In this document: positions 46,797-55,254 of the stretch, in pieces
Layout: every line of letters starts with the position of its first letter
How positions within the stretch are numbered: position 1 is the stretch's first letter
DNA from: Paraburkholderia aromaticivorans
GTDB lineage: Bacteria; Pseudomonadota; Gammaproteobacteria; Burkholderiales; Burkholderiaceae
Direction of reading: 5' to 3'
Assembly (NCBI RefSeq): GCF_012689525.1
Contig: NZ_CP051516.1
Coordinates: forward strand, 1,116,001 to 1,180,000
Length of the DNA stretch: 64,000 bases
Translations under genes and position numbers: made by a program
Notes under the pieces: model-generated
What the model saw: only the letters and a program-made list of their open reading frames with translations
Databases searched by the model: none
What the model was told of the DNA's origin: nothing

Positions 46797-47165
46797 ATGA
46801 ATAAATTCGTTGGCAAAAACGTCGTGATCGCAGCGCTGTCGGTGCTCGCGGGCTATACGGCCGGTGCGCAGGCAGCGGATGTCGTCGGCAACGCGAAGGC
46901 GGGCCAAGGCAAGGTCGCGATGTGTATTGGCTGCCACGGCATCCCTGAATACCGCACGGCTTACCCTGAGGTCTACCGCGTGCCAATGCTCGGCGGGCAG
47001 AACCAGGCGTACCTCGAGAACGCCCTGCATGGCTACAAGAAGGGCGACCGCCATTTCGAAACAATGCGCGCCATCACCGCGTCGCTGTCGGATCAGGACA
47101 TCGCCGACATCGCTGCCTACTACGCCGCGCAAAATGCCTCTTCGAAGAGCAATCCCGACAAGTGA
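46797..47165 (+). CDS. Periplasmic class I cytochrome c
   Basis: This 122-residue protein has a signal peptide of about 26 residues (A-G-A-Q-A-A-D). One covalent heme site C-I-G-C-H lies near residue 42 and a C-terminal helix (D-I-A-D-I-A-A-Y-Y-A) is typical of c5/c553-type cytochromes. The Met of H-F-E-T-M-R-A may be the distal ligand. The gene is 56 bp upstream of a second cytochrome c on the same strand, so the two are probably co-transcribed and share a role in periplasmic electron transfer. Confidence 0.92.
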   Translation: MNKFVGKNVVIAALSVLAGYTAGAQAADVVGNAKAGQGKVAMCIGCHGIPEYRTAYPEVYRVPMLGGQNQAYLENALHGYKKGDRHFETMRAITASLSDQDIADIAAYYAAQNASSKSNPDK

Positions 47166-47221
47166 CCTGCGGCTCGTCCATCCAGTCACTCGGCTAATAA
47201 ATTCGCGGGATAGGAGAATTC

Positions 47222-47605
47222 ATGAATAAGCCCCAACAGGCACTCCACACGGTGTTCAAGGCTGCATGCGCGTCGGCGGCAGTGATCGGTCTGGTTGCAG
47301 CGAACCTCGCGCACGCCGCCGACGCCGGCAACGGCAAGGTGCTGGCCGACAGCCACAACTGCGCGGCTTGCCACGGCGTGAAGCTGAACAACCCGGTGAG
47401 CCCGGAATATCCGAAGCTCGCCGGCCAGCATTCCGATTACGTCTACTGGGCGCTGCGCCAATACCAGATGGGCAACGGCAACCCGCACTTGGGCCGCAAC
47501 AACGCGATCATGCAGGCGCAGGTTCAAAGCCTGTCGCCCAGCGACATGAAAGACATCGCCGCCTATATCGAATCGCTAGACGGCGCTCTGGTGCAGAAGA
47601 AGTAA
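47222..47605 (+). CDS. Periplasmic class I cytochrome c
   Basis: This 127-residue protein starts at ATG 47222 after GGAG. It has a signal peptide (cleavage near A-H-A-A-D-A) and one heme motif C-A-A-C-H near residue 48. G-Q-H-S-D-Y-V-Y-W-A-L and a C-terminal M-K-D-I-A-A-Y-I helix give the same fold as the previous gene. Their sequence similarity suggests an old duplication. A strong terminator follows. Confidence 0.92.
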   Translation: MNKPQQALHTVFKAACASAAVIGLVAANLAHAADAGNGKVLADSHNCAACHGVKLNNPVSPEYPKLAGQHSDYVYWALRQYQMGNGNPHLGRNNAIMQAQVQSLSPSDMKDIAAYIESLDGALVQKK

Positions 47606-47640
47606 GCGCGTGGCGTGAGTTCGCGCTGCTTTCGGATTGA

Positions 47641-47674
47641 ACAACACCCCGCTTCGGCGGGGTGTTGTGCTTTT
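47641..47674 (+). terminator. Terminator after the cytochrome pair
   Basis: A perfect 12-bp stem (47641-47652 with 47657-47668) closed by a TTCG tetraloop, then GCTTTTA. Confidence 0.85.
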
Positions 47675-47721
47675 AGGGCCGCGGTTTTGGCCCGCTCGCC
47701 CGTGTTCGCCTGACGCCGGTC

Positions 47722-48156
47722 TCAGTCGCGCGTGGCGCGCCGCTCGATGCGTTGCAGATACGCGTCCGTGTCCGGCGGCGTGCCGGTGCGCTGCGCTTCC
47801 CAGATGGTTTCGCCGAGGCAGTCCATGATCGCGTGCTGCGCGTCGTGGGTCGAGCCGAGGCGTGCGGCGAGCCGCTCATGCGCCGCGCGAATGCCGGGCG
47901 GCTGGTCGATCGACAACTGTTCGGTGATCGCGAGATGCATCGACAGATGCAGAAACGGGTTGGTCTGGCCGCGTTCGGGCGAGTAGTCCTGAACCTGGGC
48001 GGCGTCGCCGTCGGTCAGGTCGGCGTGGTATTCGGGGTGCTCGACGATCCAGTCGGCGGCAATTGCCTCCAGCGGCGTCAGAATTTCGCCTTTGCGCTGC
48101 TTGCGCCAGGTGTCGGTGAAGAAGAGACGGACTTCGTCGCGGCTGGGATTGAACAT
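47722..48156 (-). CDS. DUF1841 family protein
   Basis: This 144-residue protein starts at ATG 48156; the frame is open 30 codons further up but those look non-coding. It begins M-F-N-P-S-R-D-E-V-R-L-F-F and contains T-P-L-E-A-I-A-A-D-W-I, N-P-F-L-H-L-S-M-H-L and Q-L-S-I-D-Q-P-P-G-I, which is the DUF1841 signature of beta-proteobacteria. The family is cytoplasmic with no known function. It lies downstream of nth on the same strand. Confidence 0.88.
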   Translation of the reverse strand: MFNPSRDEVRLFFTDTWRKQRKGEILTPLEAIAADWIVEHPEYHADLTDGDAAQVQDYSPERGQTNPFLHLSMHLAITEQLSIDQPPGIRAAHERLAARLGSTHDAQHAIMDCLGETIWEAQRTGTPPDTDAYLQRIERRATRD

Positions 48157-48309
48157 CGTAAGACCGGTGCGTTGAGTGGGGCGTGGGACGTATGCCTGTG
48201 AAGCGTCAGCCTGTGAAGCGGACGAGCGGACAAGGCAGCGCGTCATTTTACGCCGGGGCGGCGCGGGCTGCAGGCGGCGCTCCGGCGTTGAATGAGGTGC
48301 CGGTTGCGC

Positions 48310-48954
48310 TTACAGATCCGGCGGCGGCGTTTTCGGCCGGAACTCGCACAGCGGCTCGATCACGCAATGCCAGCATTCAGGCCGGCGTGCCTTGCACACA
48401 TAACGGCCGTGCAGGATCAACCAGTGGTGCGCGTCCTGCTTGAACTCGGCGGGCGTGAATTTCTCCAACGCCGCTTCGACCGCGCGAACGTCCTTGCCGG
48501 GCGCAAGACCAGTTCGATTCGCAACCCGAAAGATGTGCGTGTCGACCGCGATGGTCGGATGACCGAACGCCGTGTTCAGAATCACATTGGCCGTTTTCCG
48601 GCCGACGCCCGGCAGGCTTTCGAGCGCTTCGCGATCCTCGGGCACTTCGCCGCCGTACTGGTCGAGCAGAATGCGGCAAGTCGCGATGACGTTCTTCGCC
48701 TTGGTGCGATAGAGGCCGATGGTCTTGATGTAGCCGGTCACGCCTTCTTCGCCGAGATCAAAAACCTTCTGCGGCGTGTTCGCGACCGGGAACATCTTGC
48801 GCATGGCCTTGTTGACTGACACGTCGGTGGCCTGCGCCGACAGCAACACGGCGATCAGCAGTTCGAACGGAGTGGTGTACTCGAGTTCGGTTGTCGGATG
48901 AGGATTGAGACTCTGAAGCGTCTCGTAGATGGCGCGGCGTTTGTTCGCGTTCAT
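48310..48954 (-). CDS. nth: Endonuclease III
   Basis: This 214-residue DNA repair glycosylase/AP lyase acts on oxidised pyrimidines. The helix-hairpin-helix is L-P-G-V-G-R-K-T-A-N with the catalytic Lys, followed by the catalytic Asp in A-V-D-T-H-I-F-R-V. The [4Fe-4S] loop has the C-x6-C-x2-C-x5-C pattern (V-C-K-A-R-R-P-E-C-W-H-C-V-I-E-P-L-C). ATG 48954 is 20 bases after the rsxB stop, so the two are probably co-transcribed, as in other bacteria where nth follows the rsx/rnf genes. Confidence 0.96.
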   Translation of the reverse strand: MNANKRRAIYETLQSLNPHPTTELEYTTPFELLIAVLLSAQATDVSVNKAMRKMFPVANTPQKVFDLGEEGVTGYIKTIGLYRTKAKNVIATCRILLDQYGGEVPEDREALESLPGVGRKTANVILNTAFGHPTIAVDTHIFRVANRTGLAPGKDVRAVEAALEKFTPAEFKQDAHHWLILHGRYVCKARRPECWHCVIEPLCEFRPKTPPPDL

Positions 48955-48973
48955 GCTCGGCGTGACGATGCGG

Positions 48974-49813
48974 TTAGCGCTTATCGGACGACGTGCCGGT
49001 GTCGTCCGCGGCGAGGCCGAGACGGCGGCGGCGTGCTTCGGCGGCGTCGATCTGCGCCTGCACATCCGCGCTCACCCGTTCGGTGTTCAGCGGGCCTTGG
49101 CCCTTGACGGCCAGTTCTTCTTTCTTCTTGCGAGCACGTTCGAGCGCGGCCTGGATGATCGCGCGTTTCCTGGCTTCGGCGTCGTCCGCGGCGGGTGCAG
49201 CCGATGGCGCCGCGGCGTTGGCCGCAGTTGTTTCGGTAACCTGAGCAGTGGGAGCGCTGCCGGCGCGCCGCGCTGCAGCACGTGCTTCGGCAGCCTCGCG
49301 CTCGCGTGCGAGACGCGCTTCGCGCCGGTCATGGCGTGCGCGCGCGGCGTCGGCCTGAGCCTGGCTCCACGCGTCCCAACCGGTCGCTTCACCCGTGACC
49401 GGCGGCAAGGCGATGCAGTCGACGGGGCAGGGCGGCACGCACAGGTCGCAACCGGTGCAGCGTTCGACGATCACCGTATGCATCTGTTTCGGTGCGCCAA
49501 CTATTGCATCGACCGGACAGGCCTGCATGCACAACGTGCAACCGATGCAAACTTGTTCGTCGATAACCGCCACCGGACGCGGCCGTTCGACGCCGTTGGC
49601 GGAATTGAGCGGAATCACCGGCTTGCCGAGCAACGCGGCGAGCCGCGCGATGCCTTCGGCGCCGCCCGGCGGGCACTGGTTGTAATTGGCCTCGCCGCTT
49701 GCGACGGCTTCGGCATAGGGACGGCATGCGGGGTAACCGCACTTGGTGCATTGCGTCTGGGGGAGCAGATCTTCGATGCGGTCTGCGAGTGTTCTGGTAT
49801 CTGTCACGGTCAC
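48974..49813 (-). CDS. rsxB: RsxB-like ferredoxin with extended C-terminus
   Basis: This 279-residue protein with a GTG start has an N-terminal 4-Cys cluster (C22, C25, C30, C47 in [10 protein letters not shown]). A two-[4Fe-4S] ferredoxin domain follows ([12 protein letters not shown] and [12 protein letters not shown]). In E. coli RsxB/RnfB is part of the membrane complex that reduces SoxR. Here the hydrophobic N-terminal anchor of that protein is missing, a charged Ala/Arg/Glu-rich tail of about 125 residues is added, and no other rsx gene is adjacent. It is followed directly by nth. Confidence 0.85.
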   Translation of the reverse strand: MTVTDTRTLADRIEDLLPQTQCTKCGYPACRPYAEAVASGEANYNQCPPGGAEGIARLAALLGKPVIPLNSANGVERPRPVAVIDEQVCIGCTLCMQACPVDAIVGAPKQMHTVIVERCTGCDLCVPPCPVDCIALPPVTGEATGWDAWSQAQADAARARHDRREARLAREREAAEARAAARRAGSAPTAQVTETTAANAAAPSAAPAADDAEARKRAIIQAALERARKKKEELAVKGQGPLNTERVSADVQAQIDAAEARRRRLGLAADDTGTSSDKR

Positions 49814-50063
49814 GGCGTGGGGCTCTGACGTGGGGCGCTGACTGGTGCTTTAGCTTGCGGCCGCACGGCTTGAACTAAATAGCACATTATCGCCGATTTC
49901 CCCAATTGCCATCCGCAATCCATGTGCCATAATCGAAGCGCTTTTTTCGAAAGACCGCAGAAGGGTATTCCCCCAACCAGCCCGTTCAGTGCTGTCGGTG
50001 CAAGGCCCGAGGAGAGGCCGGCGGCGCGATCCGGATAACGCGGCTCACGAAGACGATGCCACC

Positions 50064-50696
50064 ATGAATCAGCCGAAAATCAAAAGAGATCCTGAAGGCA
50101 CACGGCGCCGCATTCTGCTTGCGGCGGCCGAAGAGTTTGCAAATGGTGGGCTATTCGGCGCGCGCGTCGATCAGATCGCCCGCCGCGCAGAAACGAATGA
50201 GCGCATGCTTTATTACTACTTCGGTAGCAAGGAGCAGCTTTTTACCGCGGTACTCGAGCACGCGTTCAGCGCGCTCAACGAAGCGGAGCGCACGCTCGAA
50301 CTCAATGGCATCGCCCCGGTCGAGGCCATCACGCGTCTCGCGCATTTTGTTTGGGATTACTACCGCGATCATCCCGAGTTGCTGCGTCTCATCAATAACG
50401 AGAATCTGCACGAAGCACGCTATATGCAGAAGTCGACGCGCATCCGCGAAATGATCTCGCCGATCGTCGCCACGCTCGGCGGCATTCTTGAGCGCGGTCA
50501 ACGCGCGGGGCTGTTTCGCACCAACGTCGATCCGCTGCGCTTCTATGTCACGCTGTCCGGCATGGGCTACTACATCGTGTCGAACCGCTTCACGCTCGAA
50601 GCCACCCTCGGCCGCGATTTCAGCAGCGCGAGCGAGCGCAGTGAAGTCATTCAGATGAACACCGAGTTGCTGCTCGCCTATCTGTTGCGGAAGTAA
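50064..50696 (+). CDS. TetR/AcrR family regulator
   Basis: This 210-residue protein starts at ATG 50064. An N-terminal helix-turn-helix lies at about residues 12-58 (R-R-R-I-L-L-A-A-A-E-E-F-A, V-D-Q-I-A-R-R-A, Y-Y-Y-F-G-S-K-E-Q-L-F). A helical ligand-binding domain follows, with a C-terminal TetR_C region (D-P-L-R-F-Y-V-T-L-S-G-M-G-Y-Y). It resembles the RutR-like group by its N-terminal extension. It converges on phaZ with a shared terminator; its target is not known. Confidence 0.88.
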   Translation: MNQPKIKRDPEGTRRRILLAAAEEFANGGLFGARVDQIARRAETNERMLYYYFGSKEQLFTAVLEHAFSALNEAERTLELNGIAPVEAITRLAHFVWDYYRDHPELLRLINNENLHEARYMQKSTRIREMISPIVATLGGILERGQRAGLFRTNVDPLRFYVTLSGMGYYIVSNRFTLEATLGRDFSSASERSEVIQMNTELLLAYLLRK

Positions 50697-50743
50697 CCTC
50701 GCGTCACGCGCTGCGCACTGAGGCTTCGGGATCCTCATAAACG

Positions 50744-50773
50744 ACAACGGCCTCCGAAGAGGCCGTTGTTTAT
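50744..50773. terminator. Bidirectional terminator between the TetR gene and phaZ
   Basis: A perfect 11-bp stem (50744-50754 with 50759-50769) with a CGAA loop and T-rich flanks on both strands, between two convergent genes. Confidence 0.85.
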
Positions 50774-50791
50774 CGACTATGCGTGCGAAGC

Positions 50792-52069
50792 TCAGGCTTC
50801 GACTTTTTCCTTCGCTACCTTCGGCGCCTTGTTGTGCTCGAGGATGAAGTCGCGCAACTGCGGGTAGATGATGGTGCGCCAGCGGCGTCCCGAGAAAATG
50901 CCGTAGTGCCCGCACTTTTCCGCGGTGAAGTGACGCTTGTTCTCTTCCGGAATGCCCGTGCACAGATCGTGTGCGGCATAGGTCTGGCCGTCGCCGGAGA
51001 TATCGTCCAGTTCGCCTTCGATCGTGAAGAGTGCGGTCTTCGTGATGTCCTGCGGTTTCACCCGTTCGCCGGAAACGTCCCACGTGCCTTCGGCAAGGCT
51101 GAATTCCTGGAACACCACGCGGATCGTGTCGAGGTAATAGTCCGCGTCCATGTCGAGCACGGCGTTGTACTCGTCGTAGAAGCGGCGGTGCGCTTCCGCG
51201 TCGTCTTCGTCGCCGCGCAGCAGGCTCTGGTAGTAATCCCAGTGCGACGCAGCGTGACGTTCCGGATTCATGGCCACAAAACCGGTGTGCTGCAAAAAGC
51301 CCGGGTAAACCTTACGGCCCACGCCTGGATAGTTCGGCGGTACCGTGAAGATCACGTTGTTGTCGAACCACTCGTACGAGTGCTGCGTGGCGAGCGAGTT
51401 GACCGAAGTCGGGCTCTTGCGCGCGTCGATCGGGCCACCCATCATGGTCATGGTGCGCGGCGTGTCTTCGCCACGGCTCGCCAGCAGCGAGATGGCGGCG
51501 AGCACCGGCACGGTCGGCTGACACACCGAGATCACGTGCAGATTCTTCGCGCCGATGTGACGGATGAATTCCTGAATGTAGGCGACGTAGTCGTCCAGAC
51601 GAAACTCGCCGGCTTCGAGCGGCACCATGCGTGCGTCGATCCAGTCGGTCAGGTACACCTTGTGGTCCTGGAGCAGCGTTTTCACGGTGTCGCGCAGCAG
51701 GGTGGCGTGGTGTCCTGACAACGGTGCGCACACCAGCACGATCGGCTCATCTTTCAATTGGATGACAGCGTCGCTGTCGTCCGCGAAACGCTTGAAGCGC
51801 ATCAGGCGGCAAAACGGCTTCTCGATGATCGTCTGCTCAATAATCGGGATGTTATGACCGTCTTTGACAATCTGGTGAAGATTAAACTCAGGCTTTTCGT
51901 AATCTTTACCAAGCCGGTAGAGCAGTTCGTAACCGGCCGAAAGGCGCGTGGCGCCGGGCACGTAGGCCAGAGGGCTGGCGGGATTCGCGAAGGATTTCGA
52001 CGCGGCCTGGGCCCAGGCAGTGAGGGGGCTCAACATCGCCCGCTGGAATTCGTGCAGTTGGTAGAGCAT
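50792..52069 (-). CDS. phaZ: Intracellular polyhydroxyalkanoate depolymerase
   Basis: This 425-residue alpha/beta-hydrolase-fold enzyme degrades stored polyhydroxybutyrate. The catalytic triad is C183 (V-I-S-V-C-Q-P-T-V), D355 (G-E-L-D-D-I-S) and H388 (K-C-G-H-Y-G-I-F-S-G), the same residues and numbers as in the characterised Ralstonia PhaZ1. The N-terminal ~100 residues are the usual granule-associated part; there is no signal peptide. Start ATG 52069. It converges on a TetR gene, and a GH15 glucan hydrolase gene lies upstream. Confidence 0.94.
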   Translation of the reverse strand: MLYQLHEFQRAMLSPLTAWAQAASKSFANPASPLAYVPGATRLSAGYELLYRLGKDYEKPEFNLHQIVKDGHNIPIIEQTIIEKPFCRLMRFKRFADDSDAVIQLKDEPIVLVCAPLSGHHATLLRDTVKTLLQDHKVYLTDWIDARMVPLEAGEFRLDDYVAYIQEFIRHIGAKNLHVISVCQPTVPVLAAISLLASRGEDTPRTMTMMGGPIDARKSPTSVNSLATQHSYEWFDNNVIFTVPPNYPGVGRKVYPGFLQHTGFVAMNPERHAASHWDYYQSLLRGDEDDAEAHRRFYDEYNAVLDMDADYYLDTIRVVFQEFSLAEGTWDVSGERVKPQDITKTALFTIEGELDDISGDGQTYAAHDLCTGIPEENKRHFTAEKCGHYGIFSGRRWRTIIYPQLRDFILEHNKAPKVAKEKVEA

Positions 52070-52250
52070 CGGTGCTCCGTTCTAAGCGGTTCGCATGGGG
52101 CTTCGCAAACACGCGTATAGCGCTGCGGCAGGCCATTCTGGTTGTGGGCACATTGTTTTTTCGGCCAACAGTCTAGTCGATCATATCGAACAACGTGTAT
52201 TTGTGCAATGCAGCATTTTACGGGCGGCTAACCCGCAAAGTGTTATTAAA

Positions 52251-54131
52251 TCATGCTACTGGCGATGTTGCCGCGCCGCTATCGGGGGTTGCAGCAGCAT
52301 CAAGTTCCGTTACTCCGGTGCCGTTATGGGGCGGTTGCCCGGTCGCCTGCGCCATGGCCTGTTCATGTTTCATCAGGTTCAGGCCGGTGTGTACGAGCGC
52401 CACGTGCGAAAACGCCTGCGGAAAATTGCCGACGAGACGCTTCGCAGCGGGATCGTACTCCTCCGCGAGCAAACCGACATCGTTGCAGAGCGCGAGCAGC
52501 CGTTCGTACATCGCGATGGCTTCGTCGAGGCGGCCTTGCAGCGCCAGGTTGTCCACCATCCAGAACGAACACGCTAGAAACGTGCCTTCTCCCGGCGGCA
52601 GGCCGTCGTCGTATTCAGTCGTGCGATAGCGCATCACGAAGCCGTCGTGCATCAGGTCGCGTTCGATCGCCGCCACGGTGCCCTTGACGCGCGGATCGTT
52701 CGGCGGCAGGAAGGCGATCAGCGGCATCAGCAGCACGCTCGCATCGAGCTGGTCGGTGCCGTAGCACTGCGAGAACGCGTTGAGCGCGGGATTCCAGGCC
52801 TTCTCGCAGACTTCCGCGTGGATTTGCGCGCGGGTGGCGCGCCATTCGTCGAGCGGGCCGTCGAGCTTGAACATTTCCGCCGACTTGATGGCGCGGTCAT
52901 AAGCGACCCACGCCATTACCTTCGAGAAGGTGAAATGCTGCCGGCCGCCGCGCGTTTCCCAGATGCCTTCGTCGGGCTCCTGCCAGATTGTGTCGAGATG
53001 GGAGAGCAACGCGCGCTGCACGTTCCACGCGGTGTCGTCCGCCTGCAGGCCGCCGACGCGCGCCAGATGCAGCGCGTTCATCACTTCGCCATAGACGTCG
53101 AGCTGGCGCTGGCCGACCGCGTTGTTGCCGATGCGCACCGGTTTCGCGTCCTGATAGCCCGGCAGCCAGTCGATTTCGAATTCGGGCAGACGCCGCTCGC
53201 CCGCAATGCCGTACATGATCTGCAACTGATCCGGCGCACCGGCCGTCACGCGGCCGAGCCAGGAGCGCCACGCGCGTGCTTCGTCGTAGTAGCCGCCGCG
53301 CATCATCGCGAGCAGCGTGATAGTGGCGTCGCGCAGCCAGCAGTAACGGTAGTCCCAGTTGCGCGTGCCGCCGAGCTGTTCCGGCAGTGAAGTAGTGGGC
53401 GCGGCGACGATGCCGCCGGTCGGTTCGTAAGCGAGCGCCTTCAGCGTGATCAGCGAACGGCGGATCGGTTCGGCCCAGCGTCCCTCGACCGTGCCGCGCG
53501 CCGACCATTCGAGCCAGTGATTCTCGGTTCGCGCAAGCGAGGTGTGCGGATCGCGCGCCGGCGGGATTCGCAGGTGCGAGGGTGCATAAGCAAGCGAGAA
53601 CGGCACGCGCTCGCCTTCGCTGACGGTGAATTCGGCGACCGTCTTCATGTCTTCGCCACGCAGTTTGACCGGCGTGCGCAACACGGCGGTGTCCGGTCCG
53701 ACGATCGCCTTGATGCCGCTGTCGTGTGTCAGGCGGTCGACCCACGGAACCGAGAAACCATAATCGAAGCGCAGCACCAGCTCCATCTTCATGGGCACCG
53801 TGCCGCGTCTGCCGACCACGAGCCGCACCATTTCCGACCAGCCATTACCCGGCGGCATGAAATCGATCAGCGTGACGGCGCCCTCGGGCGTCTCGAAGTC
53901 GGTTTCGAGGATCAGCGTTTCGCCGCGATAACGGCGGGTGATAGTCGGCGGCGTGTCCGAGACCGGCGAGATCAGCCAGCGGCCGTTGTCGGGCGTACCG
54001 AGCAGGGCGGCGAAACAGGCGCCGGAATCGAAGCGCGGCCAGCAGAGCCAGTCGACGGATCCATCGCGGGAGACGAGCGCGGCCGTGTGGCCGTCGCCGA
54101 TGAGCGCATAGTCTTCGATGAGTGCGGGCAT
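52251..54131 (-). CDS. Glycoside hydrolase family 15 (glucoamylase-like)
   Basis: This 626-residue protein starts at ATG 54131, the start of M-P-A-L-I-E-D-Y-A-L-I-G-D-G. Residues about 1-200 form the beta-sandwich trehalase-like N-terminal domain (D-W-L-C-W-P-R-F-D-S). The rest is the (alpha/alpha)6 barrel, with T-T-S-L-P-E-Q, N-W-D-Y-R-Y-C-W-L-R-D-A and near the end L-L-A-E-E-Y-D-P with the general-base Glu. GH15 members of this type hydrolyse trehalose or alpha-glucans. No signal peptide is seen, so it is cytoplasmic. A stop-proximal Pro/Thr/Ala-rich tail of about 35 residues is unusual but typical for the group. Confidence 0.9.
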   Translation of the reverse strand: MPALIEDYALIGDGHTAALVSRDGSVDWLCWPRFDSGACFAALLGTPDNGRWLISPVSDTPPTITRRYRGETLILETDFETPEGAVTLIDFMPPGNGWSEMVRLVVGRRGTVPMKMELVLRFDYGFSVPWVDRLTHDSGIKAIVGPDTAVLRTPVKLRGEDMKTVAEFTVSEGERVPFSLAYAPSHLRIPPARDPHTSLARTENHWLEWSARGTVEGRWAEPIRRSLITLKALAYEPTGGIVAAPTTSLPEQLGGTRNWDYRYCWLRDATITLLAMMRGGYYDEARAWRSWLGRVTAGAPDQLQIMYGIAGERRLPEFEIDWLPGYQDAKPVRIGNNAVGQRQLDVYGEVMNALHLARVGGLQADDTAWNVQRALLSHLDTIWQEPDEGIWETRGGRQHFTFSKVMAWVAYDRAIKSAEMFKLDGPLDEWRATRAQIHAEVCEKAWNPALNAFSQCYGTDQLDASVLLMPLIAFLPPNDPRVKGTVAAIERDLMHDGFVMRYRTTEYDDGLPPGEGTFLACSFWMVDNLALQGRLDEAIAMYERLLALCNDVGLLAEEYDPAAKRLVGNFPQAFSHVALVHTGLNLMKHEQAMAQATGQPPHNGTGVTELDAAATPDSGAATSPVA

Positions 54132-54370
54132 AGGGGAGCGAGTCAATGTTGCGTGCGGCGAGCGGTGCCGCGCGTGGTGTCGTTGAAATGTCGTTGCCTT
54201 TACCCGACTAGCGCGATGCGCTTTGGTTCATCACGCGACGCAAAAACGCGAGTTGGTAATTGTCAAATCAATGCCTACAATCAAATTTCATGCCGACGCC
54301 CGGAGCTTTCCGGATTATGAACCGGCCCCGCCCATGGCGCATACACACGCCGTTTCCGAGGACCAAAGCT

Positions 54371-54616
54371 ATGCTGAACCCGTCGAAATCTGATTGCATC
54401 ACGATTCTCTCGGCCGCCAGCGAACTTGCCGACGATTCAATGTTGCCGCTCGATCATGGCCGGCTAGGCCTGAGCCGCAATGGCCTGCTGACCGCCGCTG
54501 CGTTTCTGGTCGAACGGGCCTGCTTCCGGCGTTATCAGGCAGGCGACGGTCATTATGCCGTCGGTGCTCTGTCGCTGCAGGGACGGCTGCGCCTGGATCA
54601 GCTTTCGAACGGCTGA
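54371..54616 (+). CDS. Small hypothetical protein
   Basis: This 81-residue protein starts at ATG 54371 with GAGGA upstream. It looks like a folded small helical/beta protein (S-R-N-G-L-L-T-A-A-A-F-L-V-E-R-A, then Y-A-V-G-A-L-S-L-Q-G). No family, signal peptide or membrane segment is recognised. It is divergent from the GH15 gene. Confidence 0.5.
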   Translation: MLNPSKSDCITILSAASELADDSMLPLDHGRLGLSRNGLLTAAAFLVERACFRRYQAGDGHYAVGALSLQGRLRLDQLSNG

Positions 54617-54869
54617 CGGGCGCCGCTTCACGCACACCGGATGGTCGATGCGTCGCACTGAGCGCGAACTCATCACACTTCCGGCGAGGGTGCGCCGCTT
54701 CGCCGCGCCGTCCGTTTTTATCGCTTGCCTCAAAGCTTCACGGCCATCGGCGCGTGAAGCTTCAGCACGTCTTATGCCCTGCCTCGATGCAAGGTGCCGC
54801 CGGGCCGGCGCTGCGCCCGGTCGTGTTTCATGCTTGCGTAACCCTTGCGTAAGCGATTGCCGCCGCCGC

Positions 54870-55022
54870 TCAGAAGTGCGTCGACCCCACGCCGAAGATC
54901 CCAATGATGCCGATGATGATCAGATAGAGCGCGACGATGTAGTTCAACAGGCGCGGCATGATGAGAATCAGAATACCGGCGATCAACGAAACCAGCGGGC
55001 CCAGGCTGAGTGTGACGTTCAT
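54870..55022 (-). CDS. DUF3096 small membrane protein
   Basis: This 50-residue, highly hydrophobic protein starts at ATG 55022 after CGGAG. It consists of two membrane helices (L-S-L-G-P-L-V-S-L-I-A-G and Y-I-V-A-L-Y-L-I-I-I-G-I) around P-R-L-L-N. That is the DUF3096 pattern, a family of tiny inner-membrane proteins of unknown function. Confidence 0.8.
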   Translation of the reverse strand: MNVTLSLGPLVSLIAGILILIMPRLLNYIVALYLIIIGIIGIFGVGSTHF

Positions 55023-55254
55023 GAAGACTCCGTAGTGTGAGACGCGATTGAAAAAACGCCCCGTCAGGCGGGACAATTGCTACTCATGCTGCCGATTGCC
55101 GCCTGACCGGATGCCGGCCAACGGATTCGCTGCATGATCCGACACAACGCTTTTATACTTCTTTCGATAAGAACAGCGCTCGACCGATTGCGCGGCAGAC
55201 CAGCGACACCATGACAACCGATTGAACCAGATAACCGATGTCCGAGGAGGTCAT

